Source of the DNA: CAYPHY01 sp964410625
Lineage (GTDB): Bacteria > Chloroflexota > Anaerolineae > Promineifilales > Promineifilaceae
Reading direction: 5' to 3'
DNA: 64,000 nt
NCBI GenBank assembly: GCA_964410625.1
Contig: CAYPHY010000003.1
Location: 124,001 to 188,000, forward strand
Below are positions 58,914-64,000 of this stretch, piece by piece. The translations under genes were made by a program, and so were the position numbers. Positions within the stretch are counted from its first letter, which is position 1, and every line of letters begins with the position of its first letter. The notes under the pieces were generated by a model, which was not told the origin of the DNA, searched no databases, and was given only the letters and a program-made list of their open reading frames with translations.

Positions 58914-60131
58914 CTAACCCGGTAACAAAGTACGAATAAAACTACCAACACGCCGGCTCCACTCGGCCTGCTGTGACGTGCGCGGCCGATAAACGTGGTG
59001 ATCGCTTAATCCCCAGCGTAGCAGACCAACACTGGTGGCAAAGGCAGGGCTTTGCAGTTGGTCTACCAGGCCGATAAGATTCTTAGGCAAGGCGACACGC
59101 GCCGGAACGTTTAAGATACGCTCGGCGATGTCGGTGATGCCACGCAATTGGGCAGTGCCGCCGGTTAATACGACCCCCGCTGGCAATAGCCCATCGTAGC
59201 CCGATTGCTGAATATCTTTCAAGATGTGGTTGAAGATTTCTTCCGCTCTTGCTTCAATAACATAGGCCAGATCTTGTCGGCCGACCTGGATCTTCTCTCC
59301 ACCAAATGGCTCCACATTAAAGACAAAGGCAGGATCGATCTGCTCCGGGCGACAGTCGCCGTATTGAATTTTTACCTGTTCGGCGATTTCATAAGGTGCG
59401 CGAAGGCCGATGGCGATGTCGTTGGTGATATGGTAGCCGCCAATGGGGATGACTCGCGTGTGCCAGACCGTGCCTTGCTTATAGAGGGCTAAATCGGTAG
59501 TCCCCCCGCCAATGTCCACCACCAATACGCCCATCTCTCGTTCCGTTGGTTCCAGCACCGCTTCGGCCGAAGCCAATGCATTCAACACCAACTCATCGGC
59601 ACGAATACCCACCTCATCGGCACAACGGGAGAGGTTGAGCAGCGCGGAAGTAGCGCCGGTGACGATGTGGGCTTCTACCTCCAGGCGATAGCCATGCATC
59701 CCCAACGGCTGGCGCACGCCATCATGATCGTCAATCACAAAATGCCGCGGGATCAGGTGGACGATCTGGCGATTATGGGGGATGGGAATCGCCTGGGCTG
59801 TTTCCAGAGCGCGTTCAATATCCTCAATCCCCACACCGTTGCTACTGTTGTGTAGCGCGACAATGCCGCGATTGTTGGTCGAGCTAATATGCTCACCCGC
59901 CAGGCTAACCAACGCTTGCGAAAGTTGATAACCAGACGTTTGCTCGGCCGCTTCCACCGCTGCTGCGACCGCGGCGGCCGCTGCCGGCACGTCAATGATC
60001 ATCCCCTTCCGCATCCCGCTTGCCGGTTGGATGCCCAATCCGATGATCTGCAACTGTTGGTGGCGAATCGCCCCCACCAGCGCACAAATCTTCGTCGTGC
60101 CGATGTCAATGCCAAAGATGATCTCTTCCAT
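58914..60131 (-). CDS. ftsA: Cell division protein FtsA
   Basis: This actin-like protein tethers FtsZ to the membrane. It has 405 aa. The N-terminal ATP-binding IIFGIDIGTTKICALVG (about 4-20) and SHS2/1C domain (about 80-170) are followed by VVDIGGGTTDLALY (about 205-218) and VVLTGGTAQLRGI. The C-terminal amphipathic end is present (SRRVGSFIRTLLPG). The order ftsQ-ftsA-ftsZ is the usual one. Confidence 0.96.
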   Translation of the reverse strand: MEEIIFGIDIGTTKICALVGAIRHQQLQIIGLGIQPASGMRKGMIIDVPAAAAAVAAAVEAAEQTSGYQLSQALVSLAGEHISSTNNRGIVALHNSSNGVGIEDIERALETAQAIPIPHNRQIVHLIPRHFVIDDHDGVRQPLGMHGYRLEVEAHIVTGATSALLNLSRCADEVGIRADELVLNALASAEAVLEPTEREMGVLVVDIGGGTTDLALYKQGTVWHTRVIPIGGYHITNDIAIGLRAPYEIAEQVKIQYGDCRPEQIDPAFVFNVEPFGGEKIQVGRQDLAYVIEARAEEIFNHILKDIQQSGYDGLLPAGVVLTGGTAQLRGITDIAERILNVPARVALPKNLIGLVDQLQSPAFATSVGLLRWGLSDHHVYRPRTSQQAEWSRRVGSFIRTLLPG

Positions 60132-60147
60132 GTTCCATTCCTCTACT

Positions 60148-60230
60148 AGTGGCGAGTGGAGAGCGATTCGTAGTTAGTGAATAGCTATCTAATTTATCCG
60201 CGAATTACTAACCACTCTCCACTCGTCACT
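60148..60230. repeat. Word-array hairpin between ftsQ and ftsA, AGTGG family
   Basis: AGTGGCGAGTGGAGAG (from 60148) and its inverse near 60214-60230 pair with two differences; a second part TAGTTAGTGAAT faces ATTACTAACCA. The ftsQ stop TGA is formed by the array (60233-60235). Words match 11739-11810. Confidence 0.75.
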
Positions 60231-60232
60231 CC

Positions 60233-61210
60233 TCACTCTCGACTCGCTCGATAGTACGGCCGCTCCTGATTACTAACGCCGATATAAGCCGGCTGAATCC
60301 CTCGACTTAATAACTCTTCGACCAGGGTTTCATAAACAACCAGTTTCTGATGCATGTTTTGTCCGCTGCCAAAGTAGACGCGCCACCCTCGGCCGTCCTG
60401 ATAACTCAATCCGCCTGACGGCCGGTAATAGAGTTGGTTGATATTCGGCCGTAACTCGCGCAACTGAATCGCCCCGGCCAACACATCAGCGGAGATAAAC
60501 GGTATCTCCGCCACCTGTTCGGCCGCTTGCTCAACCTCTTCTCCCTCATCTTCACCAATCTCCAACTCTCCAATCTCTGCTCTCGCCTGCTCAGAATCAA
60601 TTTCCGACACAATCTCCAACAACCCCACCGACTGTGCCAGGGCGGGGAGGAGCCGGCCGTCTTCGTTGATCCAATAGGCCTGATCCCCTTCACGCCAGAC
60701 GGCGACCGGCGTTTCCTCACGGATGCCGACGACGACGTTGTTCGGCCAGCGTAATGTGACGGTGGCCGAGATGACGCCGGGCAGTTCAGTGATGCGTTCG
60801 GCCGCTGCTTGCGGATTGGCGGCAAAGATGTGGCTTCCCGCCAATCCGCTGCGGGCGACAATGTTATCAGGGACAATGGCGCTTGTTCCTTCCACCGGAA
60901 TATAGGTCAGGTAAAAGCGCGGATCGCGGCCGATCAGCACCAGCGCATAGATGGTAGCGGCCAGGAGAGCGAAGCTAATCCAGCGGGGCGAAAGCACCAT
61001 GCCCCAGAGTGCAGAAAGCGGCTGGCGAATCCGTTGTTGGCTATTGCGGCGACGGCGTTTGTTGGCCGTTGACGGCATTTGAGCGCGTGGCGGCACGCCC
61101 AACGGCCGTCGTTTGGCCTTGCCCGGCAGCGGAATGGCGGTTGCCGATTGCACCCGGCGCATCCGCGGTTGTTTGCGTAGACGTGATTTTTTGTTCTTGG
61201 AAGATGTCAT
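60233..61210 (-). CDS. ftsQ: Cell division protein FtsQ/DivIB
   Basis: This bitopic division protein has 325 aa. A basic cytoplasmic N terminus (about 1-70) is followed by a membrane helix (about 76-92: WISFALLAATIYALVLIG). The POTRA domain (about 97-170: FYLTYIPVEGTSAIV to TVTLRWPNNVVVGIREETPVAVW) and FtsQ domain follow. An unusual acidic insertion with EIGELEIGEDEGEEVEQ (about 207-223) looks like a word array in frame. Start overlaps ddl by 4 bp (ATGA). Confidence 0.9.
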   Translation of the reverse strand: MTSSKNKKSRLRKQPRMRRVQSATAIPLPGKAKRRPLGVPPRAQMPSTANKRRRRNSQQRIRQPLSALWGMVLSPRWISFALLAATIYALVLIGRDPRFYLTYIPVEGTSAIVPDNIVARSGLAGSHIFAANPQAAAERITELPGVISATVTLRWPNNVVVGIREETPVAVWREGDQAYWINEDGRLLPALAQSVGLLEIVSEIDSEQARAEIGELEIGEDEGEEVEQAAEQVAEIPFISADVLAGAIQLRELRPNINQLYYRPSGGLSYQDGRGWRVYFGSGQNMHQKLVVYETLVEELLSRGIQPAYIGVSNQERPYYRASRE

Positions 61211-62379
61211 GATGCTTCGCCTACCTCAAACGATGTCCTGAAGGTCTGCTTTTCCTCGTGGCGTTCCAACGCCAGTTCGATCAAACGGTCTAACAATTCC
61301 GGGTAACTCAACCCACTGGCTTCCCACAGCTTGGGATACATTGAAATAGTGGTGAAGCCAGGAATGGTATTGATCTCATTCAGATAGAGTTGGGATGAGG
61401 CCGGATCGAGCAAAAAGTCAACCCGTGCCATTCCGGCGCAATCGCTGGCCTGGAAAGCCCGTACTGCGACCTCGCGCACTTGCTCAGAGATGGCGGTGGG
61501 GATGTCGGCCGGAATGATCAATTCCGATTCCTCCTCTGACCCAGGCGCAGCGACGTATTTAGCCACATAGTCATAGAAATCTCGTCGCGGCCGTACCTCA
61601 CCCACGACGCTGGCTTGTGGTTCGTCGTTGCCGAGGACCGACACTTCCAGCTCGCGTGCCTTATGGATACCTTGCTCAATGATCACCCGCCGGTCATACT
61701 GCGTCGCTTCCGTAATGCCCTCTGCCAATTCTTCGCGAGAATAGCACTTCGCTACGCCCACGCTCGACCCCAGATTGGCCGGTTTACTAAAGACCGGATA
61801 GCTTAGCTTTGCCTCCACTTCATCAAGGGCTGCTTCCGGTTGGGCAAGCCAGTGACTTCGTGTAATCAGCAGCCAGGGCAAGACCGGCAGGTTGTTGGCA
61901 ACCATCACTTGCTTAAAGATCGCCTTGTCCATGCCAACGGCCGATCCCACAACTCCTGCGCCCACATAAGGCACGCCTGCCAATTCCAACAACCCCTGTA
62001 CTGTCCCGTCCTCGCCATGCGGCCCATGCAGGACAGGGAAGATCACATCCACCTCATTGAGCGAAGAAAGACCAGAAACCCCCGTTGGCGTATGATTGGC
62101 GAGGGCTAACAGTTGTTCCTCGCTGCTTGCCGCTGGTTCGGCCGCTTTTTCGGGGAGCAAAGCCAACGAACTAATCGGCGCATCACCAGCGGTCAACGCT
62201 GCGGCTACCTCGTCACCGGCAATCCATCGTCCCGCCTTGGTGACGCCGATGGGGACTATGTCGTACTTCTCCCCATCCAACGCCCGCAGCACCGAACGCG
62301 CCGAAGCCAACGAGACTTCATGCTCACCCGAACGGCCGCCAAATATAACCCCAACGCGAATCTTCCTTCCTGCTTTCAT
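61207..62379 (-). CDS. ddl: D-alanine--D-alanine ligase
   Basis: This ATP-grasp enzyme joins two D-Ala for peptidoglycan. It has about 390 aa. Seen are VGVIFGGRSGEHEVSLASA (about 8-26), the VFPVLHGPHGEDGTVQGLLELAGVPYVGAGVVGSA region (about 119-153), KPANLGSSVGV and LNEINTIPGFTTISMYPKLW. The frame goes to 62403, but the ATG at 62379 is the conserved start. No ribosome binding site is visible; the hairpin 62389-62460 ends just 9 bases upstream. Confidence 0.96.
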   Translation of the reverse strand: MKAGRKIRVGVIFGGRSGEHEVSLASARSVLRALDGEKYDIVPIGVTKAGRWIAGDEVAAALTAGDAPISSLALLPEKAAEPAASSEEQLLALANHTPTGVSGLSSLNEVDVIFPVLHGPHGEDGTVQGLLELAGVPYVGAGVVGSAVGMDKAIFKQVMVANNLPVLPWLLITRSHWLAQPEAALDEVEAKLSYPVFSKPANLGSSVGVAKCYSREELAEGITEATQYDRRVIIEQGIHKARELEVSVLGNDEPQASVVGEVRPRRDFYDYVAKYVAAPGSEEESELIIPADIPTAISEQVREVAVRAFQASDCAGMARVDFLLDPASSQLYLNEINTIPGFTTISMYPKLWEASGLSYPELLDRLIELALERHEEKQTFRTSFEVGEAS

Positions 62380-62388
62380 AAATTTTTT

Positions 62389-62460
62389 GCAACGAATTAA
62401 CACGAATTGGCGCGAATTAGAACTGTTTTTAATTCGCGATAATTCGCGTAAATTCGTTGC
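62389..62460. repeat. Word-array hairpin between murB and ddl, 31-bp stem
   Basis: The arms at 62389-62419 and 62430-62460 pair over 31 positions with four differences, and the loop is 10 nt. The words are ACGAATT. The right arm's last base is the first base of the murB stop region (62460-62462). Relatives are at 18555 and 30912. Confidence 0.9.
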
Positions 62461-63416
62461 TAATCATTAAAACTCCAATCGCCCACCAACTCCACTTCCA
62501 ACTCCATCTCAATCCCAAATTGCTCGCGGACACTGTTCCAGGCTTCGGCGATCAGGCTGCGGATATTTTCGGCCGTTGCCGTGTCGTCGTTGATGAAAAA
62601 GTTGGCGTGTTTCTCCGAAATCATCGCCCCGCCAACGCGAAAGCCCTTCAGACCAGCGGTATCAATCAGATAACCGGCGTAATAGTTCTCCGGGTTCTTA
62701 AACATCGAGCCGACGCTGGCCCCACCCGGCTGTGTCTCCTTACGGTGGGCGGTGAAGCCGTTGGCACGGGCGGTCAGCACGGCCGTTGACTCTGGCTTCA
62801 ACTCCATCTCCGCTTGTAAGACCACGCGGCGTGAACGAGGATGATCGCGCTCCGCTTTGAGCGTGCTGTGGCGATAGTCATAGTCCAACTCATCCCGATT
62901 GTAGAGCCGTACCCCAAGGCCCGGTTCCCAAATCATGGCTGCCCGCAAATTACTCCCCATATCGCCACCGTGAGCGCCGGAGTTGCCAACCACCGCTCCG
63001 CCGACTGTACCAGGGACGCTAACCGCCCACTCTAGCCCGCCGAGGCCGCGCGAAATACATTGCCGCGCCAGGGAAGAGAGGTTCAGCCCCGATTCGGCCG
63101 TGCAGATGACGCTCGCTCCGGTGTGGCGAAAAGTGACCTTGCGCGATTTGTTGAGGATCACCAGCCCGCTGATTCCACCATCGGCGACCAAAATATTAGA
63201 ACCGCCACCGAGAACGAAATAGGGGATGTTGAGCGTATAGGCCAGTTCCACCGCCCGCTGTAGCTCCTCGGCCGAGGTGACCGACAAAAACAGTTCCGCC
63301 GGGCCACCCACACGTGCCGATGTATAGCGAGCCATAGATACGTTCACCTGCAATTGATCGCCGAATATCTCGCGAAATTGCTCGACCTTACTGACTGTTG
63401 TGGTTAGCTTGTTCAC
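62460..63416 (-). CDS. murB: UDP-N-acetylenolpyruvoylglucosamine reductase
   Basis: This FAD enzyme reduces UDP-GlcNAc-enolpyruvate to UDP-MurNAc. Seen are YTSARVGGPAELFLSV, VLGGGSNILVADGGISGLVI, GLEWAVSVPGTVGGAVVGNSGAHGG (catalytic region), and the QPGGASVGSMFKNP with the Ser general acid. The frame is open to 63446, but GTG at 63416 has GGGAG at a good distance, and the upstream ATG lies in a CAATTG repeat. Confidence 0.93.
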   Translation of the reverse strand: MNKLTTTVSKVEQFREIFGDQLQVNVSMARYTSARVGGPAELFLSVTSAEELQRAVELAYTLNIPYFVLGGGSNILVADGGISGLVILNKSRKVTFRHTGASVICTAESGLNLSSLARQCISRGLGGLEWAVSVPGTVGGAVVGNSGAHGGDMGSNLRAAMIWEPGLGVRLYNRDELDYDYRHSTLKAERDHPRSRRVVLQAEMELKPESTAVLTARANGFTAHRKETQPGGASVGSMFKNPENYYAGYLIDTAGLKGFRVGGAMISEKHANFFINDDTATAENIRSLIAEAWNSVREQFGIEMELEVELVGDWSFND

Positions 63417-63431
63417 CCGTTCTCCCGATAA

Positions 63432-63477
63432 AATGTCAATTGACAATTATCAATTGACAATTGACAATTGTTAATTA
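63432..63477. repeat. CAATTG word array between murC and murB
   Basis: Copies of CAATTGAC/TCAATTGACAATT run in both senses because CAATTG is its own inverse. The array reaches into the end of murC; the last codons AAT AAT TAA of murC come from it. Confidence 0.8.
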
Positions 63478-64000
63478 TTACGGCGTTGTTGCAATCCTTC
63501 CAACACCCACCGCCCAACCATATCCCCATCACCCGCGCCGAGGGTGATGACCACATCATCCGGCTGAAGGCGATCTAATAGATAGTCAGCCGCTGCCCGT
63601 CGTTCAGGAATGTGAACGGCGTGGGAATGATCCATCATTGCCAGCACATCGCTGGTGCTGATGCTGTCGTCTGGTTGTTCGCGGCTGCGATAAATGTCCA
63701 GCGCGATGACCCGATCAGCATGGTCAAAGCTTCCGGCAAACGCCTCCTGCAGCAGCCGTGTGCGGCTATAGGTATGGGGCTGCCACACGGCCCACAGGCG
63801 ACGGCCGGGATAGCGTTGTTTGGCGGCCGCCAGATTGACTCGTATCTCGGTGGGGTGGTGGGCATAGTCATCTATCACCACCACGCCGCCCACTTCCCCA
63901 AGCACCTGGAAGCGACGGTTGACGCCACCAAAGGCGGCCAGGGCGCGGCGAATATCGTTAAAATCAATCTCCAGGTCTAAGGCGACAATGATCGCCGCCA
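63471..64000 (-). CDS. murC: UDP-N-acetylmuramate--L-alanine ligase, C-terminal part
   Basis: The gene is cut by the window edge; the frame stays open to 64000. The visible C-terminal Mur-ligase domain has FGGVNRRFQVLGEVGGVVVIDDYAHHPTEIR (the DDYAHHPTE motif), WAVWQPHTYSRTRLL and DDVVITLGAGDGD. The reaction adds L-Ala to UDP-MurNAc. It is the first visible gene of the leftward wall/division cluster. Confidence 0.95.
   Translation of the reverse strand, partial: AAIIVALDLEIDFNDIRRALAAFGGVNRRFQVLGEVGGVVVIDDYAHHPTEIRVNLAAAKQRYPGRRLWAVWQPHTYSRTRLLQEAFAGSFDHADRVIALDIYRSREQPDDSISTSDVLAMMDHSHAVHIPERRAAADYLLDRLQPDDVVITLGAGDGDMVGRWVLEGLQQRRNN

Noticed and set aside
1..64000. Insertion sequences or prophage
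   Set aside because: No transposase, integrase or phage structural gene was found; the dispersed words are too short to be IS ends.

Overview
The window looks like a piece of a free-living bacterial chromosome, most likely from the Chloroflexota (Anaerolineae/Ardenticatenia-like). That is an inference from several things: the protein families present; lipoproteins with Pro/Thr-rich linkers; a VEVTR-type repeat linker; a division and wall cluster without LPS genes; and heavy use of the hexamer CGGCCG in coding DNA. I see no tRNA, rRNA, CRISPR array, transposase or phage gene. Two AT-richer genes (8096-8917 and 39006-40208) lack CGGCCG and look like later arrivals.

Layout. 1-7.5 kb: the end of a TPR protein, msrA, a small P-loop kinase next to pgi, a membrane/SH3 protein and a ThuA-Gfo/Idh/MocA pair. 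7.5-18.5 kb: a small antitoxin-like protein, a 2TM protein, a cysteine-desulfurase-like enzyme, a compact promoter/micro-ORF/hairpin/terminator unit, a pentapeptide-repeat membrane protein, a long coiled-coil protein, a repeat lipoprotein and comEC. 18.7-38.9 kb: a catabolic region for methylated amines and small peptides. It holds two phytoene-desaturase-like oxidoreductases, a GcvT-like protein, an IclR regulator, two non-pyrrolysine MttB-family methyltransferases, YitT, a CocE-type hydrolase, PepF, a P1 peptidase, a sarcosine-oxidase-like flavoenzyme, MmgE/PrpD, a creatininase-family protein with a degenerate extra half, and a Rieske oxygenase. 39-57.5 kb: mixed genes, including a metallo-hydrolase, a two-component system, queA, a kinase-MazG fusion, a kelch lipoprotein, a subtilase, an EamA transporter, a secreted LTD/PLD protein, nrdR, a retropepsin-like pair and DinB. 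57.6-64 kb: the division/wall cluster, transcribed leftwards as murC, murB, ddl, ftsQ, ftsA, ftsZ.

The most unusual signal is not a protein. Almost every gene boundary carries a word-array element. One arm is 25-45 nt made of about three to four degenerate copies of a 7-11 nt word, usually followed by a short loop and the reverse-complement arm. Each family uses a different word (for example AGATT/AGACT, CAATGA, GTGTATTG, AGTGGT, ACGAATT, ACGCGGAT). The same families recur kilobases apart. The hairpins usually touch or overlap a stop codon, some supply the stop codon, and some have entered reading frames (Gfo/Idh/MocA tail, subtilase). The ACGCGGAT family also exists as half-elements with a fixed 9-11-9 spacing, sitting just upstream of the ribosome binding site of msrA, pgi, an MttB gene and the Rieske gene.

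Regulation visible in the sequence includes a leftward promoter for the MttB-IclR-GcvT genes with a TGAAC-N5-GTTCA palindrome just downstream of it, and a second copy in the YitT/CocE divergent region. An IclR-controlled catabolic regulon is a reasonable hypothesis.
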